Positions 45,682 through 54,939 of a stretch of 64,000 nt of DNA are shown in pieces. The notes below the pieces were generated by a model that was given only the letters and a program-made list of their open reading frames with translations, was not told the DNA's origin and did no database searches. The stretch lies in the NCBI GenBank assembly GCA_903858185.1, contig CAIOHT010000008.1, positions 1-64,000 of the forward strand, in the 5' to 3' direction. Origin of the DNA: an uncultured Caulobacterales bacterium. GTDB lineage: Bacteria; Pseudomonadota; Alphaproteobacteria; Caulobacterales; Caulobacteraceae. The stretch's first letter is position 1; each line of letters starts with the position of its first letter. The position numbers and the translations under genes were made by a program.

Positions 45682-46737
45682 ATGGCCCGCTACGACTTCG
45701 CGTCCGACAATGTCGCCGGCGCCATGCCCGAGGTGATCGAGGCCCTGATCGCCGCCAACGCCGGCGTCGCCTCAGGCTACGGGACCGACCACGTCAGCGC
45801 CCGGGCGGCCGACCTGATCCGGGCGTCGCTGGACGCCGACGCCGACATTCGCTTCGTCGCCTCCGGCACGGCGGCCAACGCCCTCTCCTGCGCCGTGCTG
45901 GCCCAGCCGCATGAAGCGGTTCTGGCGCACGAACACGCGCACATCCTGACCGACGAGACCGGCGCCCCAGGGTACTTCGGTGCGGGGGTCGGGCTGATCG
46001 GTCTGCCAGGGGCCAGCGGTCGTATCGACCCGGCCGCCCTGGCCGAAGCGCTCGCCCAGCCAGAGGTGTCCTACCGCCAGCCGGCGGCGGCGCTGTCGCT
46101 GACCAACACCACCGAGTACGGCACGGTCTGCTCGGCCCAGACCTTCAAGGCGCTGATCGATCCGGTGAAGGCGCGCGGCTACGGCGTGCACCTCGACGGC
46201 GCGCGGCTGGCCAACGCCGTGGCCGCTGGCTTCGACCTGAAGGCCGTGCCGAAGCTCGGCGTCGACATCCTCATCATGGGCGGCACCAAGGCCGGTTCGA
46301 CACCGACCGAGGCGATCGTCCTGCTCAACAAGAGCCTCGCCCGCCGGTTCGATGCGCGGCTCAAGCATGCCGGCCAGCTGGTGTCCAAGGGTCGGTTCCT
46401 CGCCGCGCCGTGGATCGGCCTGCTCGAGACGGGCGCCTGGCAAACTCGCGCCGCCCATGCCAACGCCATGGCGCAGCGGCTGGCGGCGCTGATGCCGTTC
46501 CCGATCGTCCATCCGGTCGAGGCCAACGGCATCTTTGTCGAGATGGACCAGCCGACGCTGGACCGGCTCGCGGCGACCGGCTGGTTCGTCTACCGCTTCA
46601 TCGACGGCACGGTGCGCTTCATGTGCAGCTGGGCGACGACGCCGGAGATGGTGGACGAGCTGGGCGAAGCGCTGAAGGCGGTGGCTGAGGGCGCTGGAAA
46701 CGCCGCCGTTAGTCCGCAGCCGGAACGGCCGGGCTGA
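45682..46737 (+). CDS. Low-specificity L-threonine aldolase-like enzyme
   Basis: The 351-residue PLP enzyme has DFASDNVAGAMPEV, an aldolase-type HEHAHILTDETGAPGYFGAG, VHLDGARLANAVAA, and the PLP-lysine segment DILIMGGTKAGSTPTEA. It should split L-threonine or allo-threonine into glycine and acetaldehyde, though beta-hydroxy-amino-acid relatives are possible. It is preceded by the small gene at 45506. Confidence 0.88.
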   Translation: MARYDFASDNVAGAMPEVIEALIAANAGVASGYGTDHVSARAADLIRASLDADADIRFVASGTAANALSCAVLAQPHEAVLAHEHAHILTDETGAPGYFGAGVGLIGLPGASGRIDPAALAEALAQPEVSYRQPAAALSLTNTTEYGTVCSAQTFKALIDPVKARGYGVHLDGARLANAVAAGFDLKAVPKLGVDILIMGGTKAGSTPTEAIVLLNKSLARRFDARLKHAGQLVSKGRFLAAPWIGLLETGAWQTRAAHANAMAQRLAALMPFPIVHPVEANGIFVEMDQPTLDRLAATGWFVYRFIDGTVRFMCSWATTPEMVDELGEALKAVAEGAGNAAVSPQPERPG

Positions 46738-46826
46738 GCCTTCAGTTTAAGCCGGGCCATGACGGAGTCTAATTGGAACGCGTGGCCCTCTTGCCTCACC
46801 CTGCGTCCGCCCGTTAGCTCGCGGCC

Positions 46827-47981
46827 ATGAGCGAGCCATCCCATCCCGAGATCCGAGACGCCGTCCGCAAGCTGTGCGCGGGCTTTCCCGGCGAGTACTG
46901 GCGCGCGCTGGACCGTGAGCGGACCTATCCGACCGAGTTCGTGCGCACCCTGACCGAGGCCGGCTTCCTGTCGGTTCTGATCCCTGAGGAATACGGCGGT
47001 TCGGGCCTTGGCCTGTCGGCGGCGACGGCGGTGCTGGAGGAAATCCACCGCAGCGGCGGCAACGGCGGCGGATGCCATGCCCAGATGTACACCATGGGTA
47101 CGCTGCTCAAGCACGGGAGCGCGGCGCAGAAGGCCGAGTATCTGCCGAAGATCGCCAACGGCGCGCTCCGCCTGCAGGCCTTCGGCGTGACCGAGCCGAC
47201 CGCCGGCACCGACACGACCCGCATCTCCACCCTCGCCCGCCGCGAGGGCGACAAATACGTCGTCAACGGCCAGAAGATCTGGATCAGCCGCGCCGAGCAC
47301 AGCGATCTGATGGTGCTGCTCTGTCGCACCACGGCCCGCGAGGACGCGGCCCGTCCGGCCGACGGCATGAGCGTGCTGCTGGTCGACATGCGCAAGGCGG
47401 TCGGCAATGGCCTGACCATCCGGCCGATCCGCACCATGCTGAACCACGCCACCACCGAGCTGTTCTTCGACAACCTCGAGGTGCCGGTCGAGAACCTCAT
47501 CGGCGAAGAGGGCAAGGGCTTCCGTTATATCCTCGACGGCATGAATGCCGAGCGCATCCTGATCGCCGCCGAGTGCATCGGCGACGGGCGGTTCTTCATC
47601 GACCGGTCGAGCGCCTATGCGCAGGAACGCTCGGTGTTCGGCCGGGCCATCGGCGAGAACCAGGGCGTGCAGTTCCCCATCGCCCGCAACTACGTCCAGC
47701 TGTCGGCGGCGGCCCTGATGGTCGATCACGCCGCAGCGCTGTTCGACGCCGGCCAGCCCTGCGGGACCGAGGCGAACATGGCCAAGATGCTGGCCAGTGA
47801 GGCCAGCTGGGCCGCCGCCGACACCTGCATCCAGACCCACGGCGGCTTCGGCTTCGCCGAGGAGTACGACGTCGAGCGCAAGTTCCGCGAGACGCGCCTT
47901 TATCAAGTGGCCCCGATCAGTACGAACCTGATCCTCAGCCACGTGGGCACGCACGTGCTCGGCATGCCCAAGAGCTTCTGA
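46827..47981 (+). CDS. Acyl-CoA dehydrogenase
   Basis: The 384-residue flavoprotein has FGVTEPTAGTDTTRISTLAR then NGQKIWISRAEHSD, RPIRTMLNHATTELFFDNLE, ERSVFGRAIGENQGVQFPIA and QTHGGFGFAEEYDVERKFRE. It oxidises an acyl-CoA at C2-C3 with FAD. The substrate is unknown; the branched-chain or medium-chain group is possible. The following methyltransferase gene starts about 10 bp after its stop. Confidence 0.92.
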   Translation: MSEPSHPEIRDAVRKLCAGFPGEYWRALDRERTYPTEFVRTLTEAGFLSVLIPEEYGGSGLGLSAATAVLEEIHRSGGNGGGCHAQMYTMGTLLKHGSAAQKAEYLPKIANGALRLQAFGVTEPTAGTDTTRISTLARREGDKYVVNGQKIWISRAEHSDLMVLLCRTTAREDAARPADGMSVLLVDMRKAVGNGLTIRPIRTMLNHATTELFFDNLEVPVENLIGEEGKGFRYILDGMNAERILIAAECIGDGRFFIDRSSAYAQERSVFGRAIGENQGVQFPIARNYVQLSAAALMVDHAAALFDAGQPCGTEANMAKMLASEASWAAADTCIQTHGGFGFAEEYDVERKFRETRLYQVAPISTNLILSHVGTHVLGMPKSF

Positions 47982-47991
47982 GGCGCAGGCG

Positions 47992-48792
47992 ATCCCGACC
48001 TTCATCCCCATCGACGACCCGGTAGACGCCCGCCTGGACGCCTATCGTGACATCCGCGAGCGGGACCTCGTCGGGCGGCAAGGGCGCTTCATCGCCGAGG
48101 GCGAGACCGTGCTGCGGGTGCTGGCCGGCCAGCAGCGGTTCCGGCCCCTGTCGGTGCTGATCGCGGCCAAGCGGCTGGAGAAGCTGATGCCGATCCTGGA
48201 GCAGCTGGCGCAGGAGGTTCCGGTCTTCCTGGCCAGCCCGCCGGTGCTGGACACCATCGTCGGCTTCGAGCTGCACCGCGGTATTCTGGCGCTGGCGGAG
48301 CGAGCCGCGCCGGTCAGGGCGGACGACCTGCTCGCGGGTCTGCCGGACAGGGCGCTGGTGCTGGCGCTGGTCGGCATCGCCAACCACGACAACATGGGCG
48401 GGCTGTTCCGCAATGCCGCCGGGTTCGGGGTCGACGCCGTGCTGCTCGATCCGACCTGCTGCGACCCGCTCTATCGCAAGGCCATCCGGGTCTCGGTCGG
48501 GGGCGTGTTGCGCGTGCCCTATGCGCGTCTGGGCGAAGGCGAGGACCTGATCGGACTGCTGGCGCGGCGGGACTTCACGCCAGTGGCGCTGAGCCCGTCA
48601 GGGGAGACCGCCCTCTCAGACCTGCCGCCGCTTGCCCGCCCGGCCCTGCTGCTGGGCGCGGAAGGGCCAGGGCTGCCTGACGCGACCCTGGCCCGTTGCC
48701 GGACGGTCTCTATCCCGATGGCGCCCGGCTTCGACTCGCTGAATGTCGCGGTCGCGGCGGGGATCGCCCTGCATCAGCTGCGGGTCAGTTAG
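47992..48792 (+). CDS. SpoU/TrmH-family RNA 2'-O-methyltransferase without normal start codon
   Basis: The conserved N-terminal part (IPTFIPIDDP, LDAYRDIRERDLVGRQGRFI) runs back to about 47992. No in-frame ATG, GTG or TTG exists between a stop at 47929 and GTG 48109, which lies too far inside the domain. The core has VGIANHDNMGGLFRNAAGFG, LLDPTCCDPLYRKAIRVSVG, LLLGAEGPGLPD and IPMAPGFDSLNVAVAAGIAL, the SpoU knot with its three motifs. It should methylate rRNA or tRNA ribose. A rare start (ATC at 47992) or a sequence error at the start is possible. Confidence 0.75.
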   Translation: MPTFIPIDDPVDARLDAYRDIRERDLVGRQGRFIAEGETVLRVLAGQQRFRPLSVLIAAKRLEKLMPILEQLAQEVPVFLASPPVLDTIVGFELHRGILALAERAAPVRADDLLAGLPDRALVLALVGIANHDNMGGLFRNAAGFGVDAVLLDPTCCDPLYRKAIRVSVGGVLRVPYARLGEGEDLIGLLARRDFTPVALSPSGETALSDLPPLARPALLLGAEGPGLPDATLARCRTVSIPMAPGFDSLNVAVAAGIALHQLRVS

Positions 48793-50437
48793 CCCACATC
48801 ACGTATTCCGCGTCCTTCGGCATGGGCGTGCCGTCGACCGCCTTGTCGATCCAGATCGGGCCCTCGATCAGCGCCGGCCAGATCGGTTTGGCGGCTCGAC
48901 GATCCTGGGCGTCGAGCATAGCCGTCAGCTGGGCCACGATGGCCGGGTTGGACGCTGCCAGATTGGTCTGCTCTGTCGGATCGGCCTTGAGGTTGAACAG
49001 CCAGGTCTTCTTGGGCCGCTCCGACAGCTGCAGTTTCCAGTCTCCGTTGATCACCACACGGTAGTGACCCGAGCGGAAGAACAGCGGACGGTCGGACGCC
49101 TTGCCACTGGCAAGGGTCAGCAGGTCGACGCCGTCCAGCACGCCGGGTTTGGCCGCCGGCGCGCGCGCCGCCGCCGCCGCAGTGGCGAAGATGTCGAAGT
49201 GCATCGCCCGCGCCGTCGTCGTCGAGCCCGGCTGGATCTGACCCGGCCACTTGACGAAGAACGGCACCCGCACGCCACCCTCGAAGAAGGTCGCCTTGAA
49301 GCCGCGGTAGGGTTTGTTGACGTCCGGCAGGCCGATGTAGTTGGCCCCGCCGTTGTCGCTGGTGAAGATGATGATGGTGTCGTCCGTCAGGCCCTGGGCC
49401 TCGAGTTCGGCCATCACCTTGCCGACGTTGCGGTCGAGCGCCTTGATCATCGCCGCGTACACCCGCAGCCGGTGGTCCTTGATCGACGACAGGGCGTCGT
49501 AGTCGGATTTCAGGGCCTGCAGCGGCGTGTGCGGCGCGTTGAACGCCAGGTACATGAAGAACGGACGGTCCTTGTTGGCGCGGATGGCGCTGACCGCCTC
49601 ATCGCCGAAGTAGTCGGTGATGTAGTTGCGGGGATGGAACGGCTTGCTGCCGTTGAACCGGACGGAGAAGGGCAGGTTGGCCCACAGGAACCGGTCGATG
49701 GGATCGAAGTCCTGCTTCGAGTTCACGACGTTGGGGTCGTTGGCCGGAAGGAACATGCCGCCGCCCGCGTAGAAGCCGAGCGTGTCATCGAACCCCTGGT
49801 CCTGCGGACGCAGACCCTCGGCCTCGCCCAGGTGCCACTTGCCGATGTGCAGGGTGCGGTAGCCGGCGGACTTCATCGTCTCCGCCAGGGTCACTTCGCT
49901 GGCGGGCACGCCCAGGTCCTCGACCGCCGGCATGCCGGCGACGCGGTCCTCGTAGAAGATCGGCTTTACCGGGCCATGACCGCCAAGCCGCACGATGTTG
50001 CGGGCGAAGGCAACCGGCACAGAGGTGAACTCGAAGCCGAACCGGGTCGGATAGCGGCCGGTCATCATCGCCGCCCGCGAGGGCGAGCAGGTCGCGTTGC
50101 CGGCATAGCCGTTGACGAAGCTGACGCCGTTGCGGGCCAGGGAGTCGATGCTCGGCGTCTCAAGGGCGCCGTTGGCCACGCCCTCACCGGTCGACTGGAG
50201 GTCGTTGATGCCGAGGTCGTCGGCGACGATGACGATGACGTTGGGCGGTCGCTTCGCGCCCGCAGCCGGGGCCGGCGCTGCGCCCGACGCCCAGGTGACC
50301 TCATGAAAGGGCTGGATCGGATTCTTGATCCGCCCGATCACGCCGGGAATGTAGATCCAGAACTGCTGGAAGGCGACGACGCCGGCCACCAGCACAAGGG
50401 CGACGACCCCCAGGGTCACGGTCAGTTTGCGGTTCAT
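48785..50437 (-). CDS. Arylsulfatase-family enzyme, Cys type
   Basis: The 550-residue protein has an N-terminal membrane anchor or signal (MNRKLTVTLGVVALVLVAGV), then the sulfatase fold: VIVIVADDLGIND (D73, D74), the modification motif CSPSRAAMMTGR at C117, GYRTLHIGKWHLGE and IIFTSDNGGANYIG. C117 should be turned into formylglycine. A formylglycine-generating enzyme is encoded at 54007. The substrate sulfate ester is unknown; it acts in the periplasm. Confidence 0.92.
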   Translation of the reverse strand: MNRKLTVTLGVVALVLVAGVVAFQQFWIYIPGVIGRIKNPIQPFHEVTWASGAAPAPAAGAKRPPNVIVIVADDLGINDLQSTGEGVANGALETPSIDSLARNGVSFVNGYAGNATCSPSRAAMMTGRYPTRFGFEFTSVPVAFARNIVRLGGHGPVKPIFYEDRVAGMPAVEDLGVPASEVTLAETMKSAGYRTLHIGKWHLGEAEGLRPQDQGFDDTLGFYAGGGMFLPANDPNVVNSKQDFDPIDRFLWANLPFSVRFNGSKPFHPRNYITDYFGDEAVSAIRANKDRPFFMYLAFNAPHTPLQALKSDYDALSSIKDHRLRVYAAMIKALDRNVGKVMAELEAQGLTDDTIIIFTSDNGGANYIGLPDVNKPYRGFKATFFEGGVRVPFFVKWPGQIQPGSTTTARAMHFDIFATAAAAARAPAAKPGVLDGVDLLTLASGKASDRPLFFRSGHYRVVINGDWKLQLSERPKKTWLFNLKADPTEQTNLAASNPAIVAQLTAMLDAQDRRAAKPIWPALIEGPIWIDKAVDGTPMPKDAEYVMWAN

Positions 50438-50451
50438 GGTCAGGTCTCGCG

Positions 50452-51522
50452 TCAGCGCAGAAGGCGTTTACGGGTGATGTCGGAACTGCCCGCGGGCAGG
50501 CTGATCAGGTCGCCGTCACGGGCGATCCACAGCGGGCCGGCGAAGATCTTGCGGGCTTGTCCGAGGAACGGGCCTTCAAGCGCCCGCAACGGCAGGGGCG
50601 GAACGATGTGGTTGAGCAGCAGCACCTTCGCGCCGGCTTTCGTGGCGATGTCGGCCGCCTGTTCCGGGGTGGTGTGGTAGTTGAGGATGTCGTTCATGAT
50701 CTTGGCGCGCTTGGTGTTCCCGGCCTTGAGCGCCGCCTTCTCGATCAGGCCGACCAGACGCGGCGACAGGGCTTCATGCACCAGCAGGTCAGCGCCCGTG
50801 GCGAACCGGGTTACGTTGGGCGAGGGGGCGGCATCGCCACTGATGACGACGCTGCGTCCCTTGTAGTCGAAGCGATAGCCGACGGCGGGCTCGACCGGGC
50901 CGTGGTCAACCTTGAAGGCGGTGATCTTCACGCCGTCTTCTTCCAGCACCACGACCGAGTCCCGCCCTTCCGGGAAGGCGAAGGGGCGGGCCTCGATGCC
51001 CGCGCCGGACGGCGGGGCGACGCCCTCACCGTGGTGCGCCGTGCGATAGCTGGAGTCGGCCACATAGGCCTGGGTGAAGCCGGCCGCGACCTGCTCGACG
51101 CCCGGAGGGCCGTATAGCTTCAGTGGCGTCGGCAGGTTCCCGCCGGCCCAGCGCTGCATGGCGACGTTGCCCAGACCGTCGATATGATCGGAGTGGAAGT
51201 GGGTCAGCAGCACCACCGAGTTGCCGGCGATGCCCATGCGGCCCAGTGTCCGGCCGGCGGCCTCGCCCGTATCGACGATGAACAGCCGCTTGCCGGCGAT
51301 CACCGCAGTACAGGGCGCCCCGCGATCGCCGTCCGGGAATGGGCCGCCCGAGCCGCAGACGGCCACATGCAACCCGTCGGGCAGGCCGGCGACGACGTTG
51401 GTCGCCATGCCGACCGCCAGTCGGCGCTCCATGAGCCGGATCGCCAGGTCCCCGCGCAGGAACCAGGCTCCAACGCCCGCCAGCATGACGACGACCAGCA
51501 GTCCCGTCAGGATCCGTTTCAT
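50452..51522 (-). CDS. Exported metallo-beta-lactamase-fold hydrolase
   Basis: The 356-residue protein has an N-terminal hydrophobic signal or anchor, the zinc motif LLTHFHSDHIDGLGN near residue 106, VISGDAAPSPNV and LLLNHIVPP. This is the metallo-beta-lactamase/RNase Z-like superfamily. It lies 14 bp upstream of the sulfatase gene and is probably cotranscribed with it, suggesting a second ester-hydrolase step. The substrate is unknown. Confidence 0.88.
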   Translation of the reverse strand: MKRILTGLLVVVMLAGVGAWFLRGDLAIRLMERRLAVGMATNVVAGLPDGLHVAVCGSGGPFPDGDRGAPCTAVIAGKRLFIVDTGEAAGRTLGRMGIAGNSVVLLTHFHSDHIDGLGNVAMQRWAGGNLPTPLKLYGPPGVEQVAAGFTQAYVADSSYRTAHHGEGVAPPSGAGIEARPFAFPEGRDSVVVLEEDGVKITAFKVDHGPVEPAVGYRFDYKGRSVVISGDAAPSPNVTRFATGADLLVHEALSPRLVGLIEKAALKAGNTKRAKIMNDILNYHTTPEQAADIATKAGAKVLLLNHIVPPLPLRALEGPFLGQARKIFAGPLWIARDGDLISLPAGSSDITRKRLLR

Positions 51523-51544
51523 CTCGCCCCCAATTCCGGCTTGC

Positions 51545-51576
51545 TTGCCCGAATTATATTGGCATAGTTAGTGCCA
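51545..51576. promoter_or_regulatory. Divergent promoter with TGGCA-N7-TGCCA operator
   Basis: TGGCA (51560-51564) and TGCCA (51572-51576) form an inverted repeat in the AT-rich 105-bp gap between the metallo-hydrolase and the dehalogenase genes. CATAGT overlaps the left arm and could be the -10 box of the dehalogenase. The TetR gene at 53402 is a candidate for the regulator. Confidence 0.45.
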
Positions 51577-51627
51577 TTAGTTTCCCCGCCGGTCAACCCG
51601 GCTTCACGACCCCCCGAGAGATCGAGC

Positions 51628-52530
51628 ATGCAGGTTCTCCGAACCCCTGACGAGTGTTTCAGCAACCTGCCGGACTTCCCGTTCGCGCCTCACTACGAGA
51701 CCATTCGCGACGCGTCAGACGTCGATCTGCGCATCGGTTACATTGACGAGGGGCCCCGTGATGCGGCGCCGGTGCTGCTGATGCACGGGGAGCCAGCCTG
51801 GTCCTATCTGTATCGGGGCATCATCGCGCCGCTGAAGGGCAGGCACAGGGTGGTCGCGCCGGACCTCGTCGGCTTTGGCCGATCGGACAAGCCCGCGGAA
51901 ACCACCGACTACAGCTACGAGAAACATGTGGCCTGGATGAGCGCCTGGCTGGTCGCGCTCGACCTGAAGGACATCACCCTGTTCTGCCAGGACTGGGGTG
52001 GACTGATCGGCCTGCGCCTGGTCGCCGCCTTCCCCGAGCGCTTCGCCCGCGTGATCGTGGCCAACACCGGCCTGCCGACCGGTACGGGCATGAGTGACGC
52101 CTTCCAGACCTGGCTGACGATGAGCCAGTCCATCCCGGTCTTTCCGGCGGGCATGATCGTCAACATGGGCACTGTGCGCGAGCTCAGTCCCGAAGAGATC
52201 GCCGCCTTCGACGCGCCCTATCCCGACGAGAGCTACAAGTCCGCCGCGCGGATCTTCCCGACATTCGTGCCGGTGACGCCGGAGCATCCGTCGGTCGCCG
52301 AGAACAAGGCGGCCTGGAAGGTGCTCGAGGCCTTCGACAAGCCCTTCCTGACCGCCTTCAGCGACAGCGACCCGGTGTCGAAGGGCGGAGATGTCCCGTT
52401 CCAGCAGCGGGTGCCCGGCGCGAAGGGGCAGAAACATACCGTCGTCCAGGGCGGCGGCCACTTCCTGCAGCAGGACAAGCCCGATGAGATCGCGGCCCTG
52501 ATCGACAGCTTCATTTCGGAGACCCGCTGA
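51628..52530 (+). CDS. Haloalkane dehalogenase
   Basis: The 300-residue alpha/beta hydrolase starts at ATG 51628. It has the halide-site pattern [32 protein letters not shown], the nucleophile Asp followed by Trp in [14 protein letters not shown], and the His in [14 protein letters not shown]. Haloalkane dehalogenases replace a halogen with hydroxyl by an ester intermediate. It is coupled to the DUF1330 gene by a TGATG overlap. Confidence 0.88.
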   Translation: MQVLRTPDECFSNLPDFPFAPHYETIRDASDVDLRIGYIDEGPRDAAPVLLMHGEPAWSYLYRGIIAPLKGRHRVVAPDLVGFGRSDKPAETTDYSYEKHVAWMSAWLVALDLKDITLFCQDWGGLIGLRLVAAFPERFARVIVANTGLPTGTGMSDAFQTWLTMSQSIPVFPAGMIVNMGTVRELSPEEIAAFDAPYPDESYKSAARIFPTFVPVTPEHPSVAENKAAWKVLEAFDKPFLTAFSDSDPVSKGGDVPFQQRVPGAKGQKHTVVQGGGHFLQQDKPDEIAALIDSFISETR

Positions 52531-52946
52531 TGAACGTGGAAAACGCTGTCCTGCCGAAAGGCGAACAGATGCAGGCCTTGCTCGCCATGGGCGGCGAGGG
52601 GCCGATCGTCATGCTCAACCTGCTCAAGTTCCGCGACAAGGCCCAGTACGACGAACCCGGCGAACCGGAGATGACCGGTCGCGAAGCCTACGACCGCTAC
52701 GGCCGCGTGATGGCCCCGCTGGTGCTGGCAAAGGGCGGGAGACTGCGCTTTTCCAGCACGGTCGACGCACTCGTCATCGGCGAGGTGGGCGAACTTTGGG
52801 ACGTGGTGGCCATCATGGAATACCCGAGCCGCGCCGCCTTTGTGGAGATCGCCACCTCGCCCGAGGTGATTGAGATCGGCCGCCACCGAAAGGCCGGCCT
52901 GGCGGGTCAATTGCTGATCCAGTGCTCCGAGGCGCCAGGTCGATGA
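52530..52946 (+). CDS. DUF1330-family protein
   Basis: The 138-residue protein has PIVMLNLLKFRDKAQY, GREAYDRYGRVMAPLVLAKG and WDVVAIMEYPSRAAFVEIAT, the dimeric alpha/beta-barrel pattern of DUF1330, related to antibiotic-monooxygenase folds. The function is unknown; linkage to the dehalogenase suggests a role in the same breakdown route. It overlaps both neighbours. Confidence 0.85.
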   Translation: MNVENAVLPKGEQMQALLAMGGEGPIVMLNLLKFRDKAQYDEPGEPEMTGREAYDRYGRVMAPLVLAKGGRLRFSSTVDALVIGEVGELWDVVAIMEYPSRAAFVEIATSPEVIEIGRHRKAGLAGQLLIQCSEAPGR

Positions 52947-53362
52947 GCGCCGCGGCTGGCCGGTCGCCCTCGCGGTTCACCCTCGCCCTGCTGGTCGGTC
53001 TCGGCCTGATGAACCTCGTTCGTGGTGCGATCCACGTCTTCCTGCCTGACAGCGGCGCAGGGGTCATTGCGCACTTCGATCTGGCCCAGGGCGGACGGAC
53101 GATCGTCTTCCTGCTGGCGATGATCGGGGCGGGTCAGATCGCTTCCGGACTGGTCGAATTGCTGGTCGTCGCTCGCTTCAGGGCCCTGGCGGCGCCGCTG
53201 CTGGCGATCGAGCTGCTCCGGGCATTGCTGGCCGTCTACATCGCCTTCGTCTCGAAGTCGGTCGGGACCGACTATCCGGGGGCGAAAGGCATCATCGGTT
53301 CGGCCATCGTGCTGACCCTCGCTGTGCTTTGGGAGTTCGCCCGCCCGCGACCGAAGGCGTGA
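52943..53362 (+). CDS. Small membrane protein
   Basis: The 139-residue protein starts at ATG 52943 (ATGA overlap with the DUF1330 gene) and has four hydrophobic segments (residues 13-32, 45-65, 70-92 and 110-130). No family is recognised. Coupling suggests that it belongs to the dehalogenase operon. Confidence 0.65.
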   Translation: MSAAAGRSPSRFTLALLVGLGLMNLVRGAIHVFLPDSGAGVIAHFDLAQGGRTIVFLLAMIGAGQIASGLVELLVVARFRALAAPLLAIELLRALLAVYIAFVSKSVGTDYPGAKGIIGSAIVLTLAVLWEFARPRPKA

Positions 53363-53401
53363 TCCCTTGCAGGATGCGCCCGTGGTGATAGGCCTGATCG
53401 C

Positions 53402-54010
53402 ATGACTGCCCCGACAAAATCTCCGCTGGCTGCAGAACCGGTCATCGATGGCCGCCGCCTGCGGTCGGAGATGAGCCGCCTGCGCATCGTCGAGGCGATG
53501 ATCGCGCTGGTGTCGGAAGGCCTGACCATGCCGCCGGCCGAGGCCGTGGCCGCGCGGGCAGGCGTCGGCCTGCGCACCGTGTTCCGCCTGTTCGAGGACA
53601 TGGACGGCCTTTACCGCGGCATGCAGGCGGTGATGACCGAACGGCTCGGCGGCCTGCTGGAAGGTCCGATCGAGGCCTCGGACTGGCATGAAGCCATCAA
53701 CATCCTGATCGACCGGCGTGCGGAAGCTTTCGAGATGATGCTCCCGCTGCAGATGGCCGCCGACAGTGTTCGCACCCGCTCGGCGGCCCTTCGCGACGGG
53801 CGGCTCCGACTGGTCCGGGGCCAGCGCGACACCTTGCTGGCCGCTCTGCCCGCTGCGATCCAGGGCGATGCCGAGCTCGTCGAGGCGCTGAATCTGGCGC
53901 TGAGTTTCGAGGCCTGGCGTCGCCTGCGCACCGACCAGGGCGCCGACATTGCCCGGGCTCGAGCAATCATGCGTCGTATTGCAACCGCGCTCGTCGGCGA
54001 CACCGCGTGA
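53402..54010 (+). CDS. TetR-family regulator
   Basis: The 202-residue protein has a TetR-type HTH (SRLRIVEAMIALVSEGLTMP then PAEAVAARAGVGLRTVFRLF, residues 25-64) and a helical C-terminus. It overlaps the start of the FGE gene by 4 bp (GTGA), so it is translationally coupled to that gene. It could control the dehalogenase-sulfatase locus. Confidence 0.85.
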   Translation: MTAPTKSPLAAEPVIDGRRLRSEMSRLRIVEAMIALVSEGLTMPPAEAVAARAGVGLRTVFRLFEDMDGLYRGMQAVMTERLGGLLEGPIEASDWHEAINILIDRRAEAFEMMLPLQMAADSVRTRSAALRDGRLRLVRGQRDTLLAALPAAIQGDAELVEALNLALSFEAWRRLRTDQGADIARARAIMRRIATALVGDTA

Positions 54011-54939
54011 AGCGCCTCCTGCTGGTTCTGGCCCTCGGCCTGGGCGGCTGCGGAGCGAAAACGCCGCAACTGGCCGCGCCGACGCGGGCCTGTCCGGGCG
54101 CCGCGCCGAGCGGCGAGGTCGCGCTCAAGGGCGGAACCTTCGTCCTCGGCGCCCGGCCTGAGCACGACGACGAGGGCCCGCCGCGCACCGTGACGGTCGG
54201 CCCCTTCTCGATCGACCGCACCGAGGTGACCAACGCCCAGTTCGCCGCCTTCGTGGCGGCCACCGGCTATGTGACCCTGGCCGAACGCCGGCCGGATCCG
54301 AAGCTCTATCCCGGTGTCCCGGCGAGCAAGCTAAACCCGTCATCCCTGGTGTTCGTCGGGGCCGAGGGGCTGGGTTCGGGCGATCCGTCCGGCTGGTGGC
54401 GCATCGTCGACGGCGCCAGCTGGAAACATCCGGAGGGACCGGGCAGCACCATCGTCGGCCGCGAGCGCCATCCCGTGGTGCAGATCGCCTTCGACGACGC
54501 CCTGGCCTATGCCCGATGGAAGGGCCGTGATCTGCCGACCGAGGCCGAATGGGAATTCGCCGCCCGGGCCGGGCTCGACGGCGCCCGTTATGAATGGGGC
54601 GACGACAAGCCCGCGCCCGGCAAGCCCCGCGCCAACAGCTGGCAGGGCGTGTTCCCGGCCGTCGACACCGGCGACGACGGCTACAAGGCCCGCACCGCGC
54701 CGGTCGGTTGCTATCCGACCAGCGCCTACGGGTTGTTCGACATGAGCGGCAACGTCTGGGAGTGGACCAGGGACTGGTACGAGGCCCCGTCCCCGAACGG
54801 GCGCAGCCACCTGATCAAGGGCGGCTCGTTCCTCTGCGCCGACAACTTCTGCTACCGCTACCGCCCGTCTGCGCGGCAGCCCGGGCCGCCGGATACCGGT
54901 TCGAGCCACGTCGGGTTCCGGACGGTGAAGCGGGGATAA
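54007..54939 (+). CDS. Formylglycine-generating enzyme (SumF1-type) lipoprotein
   Basis: The 310-residue protein has a probable lipobox (LGLGGC, C15) then the FGE fold: FVLGARPEHDDEGPPR, VTNAQFAAFV, LPTEAEWEFAARAGLDGARY, GLFDMSGNVWEWTRDWY and GGSFLCADNFCYRYRPSARQ. C277 and C282 match the copper-binding catalytic cysteines of human FGE (C336, C341). It oxidises the Cys in CxPxR of sulfatases, so the nearby sulfatase is the likely client. Its export signal would put it in the periplasm, whereas many bacterial FGEs are cytosolic. Confidence 0.88.
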   Translation: MKRLLLVLALGLGGCGAKTPQLAAPTRACPGAAPSGEVALKGGTFVLGARPEHDDEGPPRTVTVGPFSIDRTEVTNAQFAAFVAATGYVTLAERRPDPKLYPGVPASKLNPSSLVFVGAEGLGSGDPSGWWRIVDGASWKHPEGPGSTIVGRERHPVVQIAFDDALAYARWKGRDLPTEAEWEFAARAGLDGARYEWGDDKPAPGKPRANSWQGVFPAVDTGDDGYKARTAPVGCYPTSAYGLFDMSGNVWEWTRDWYEAPSPNGRSHLIKGGSFLCADNFCYRYRPSARQPGPPDTGSSHVGFRTVKRG

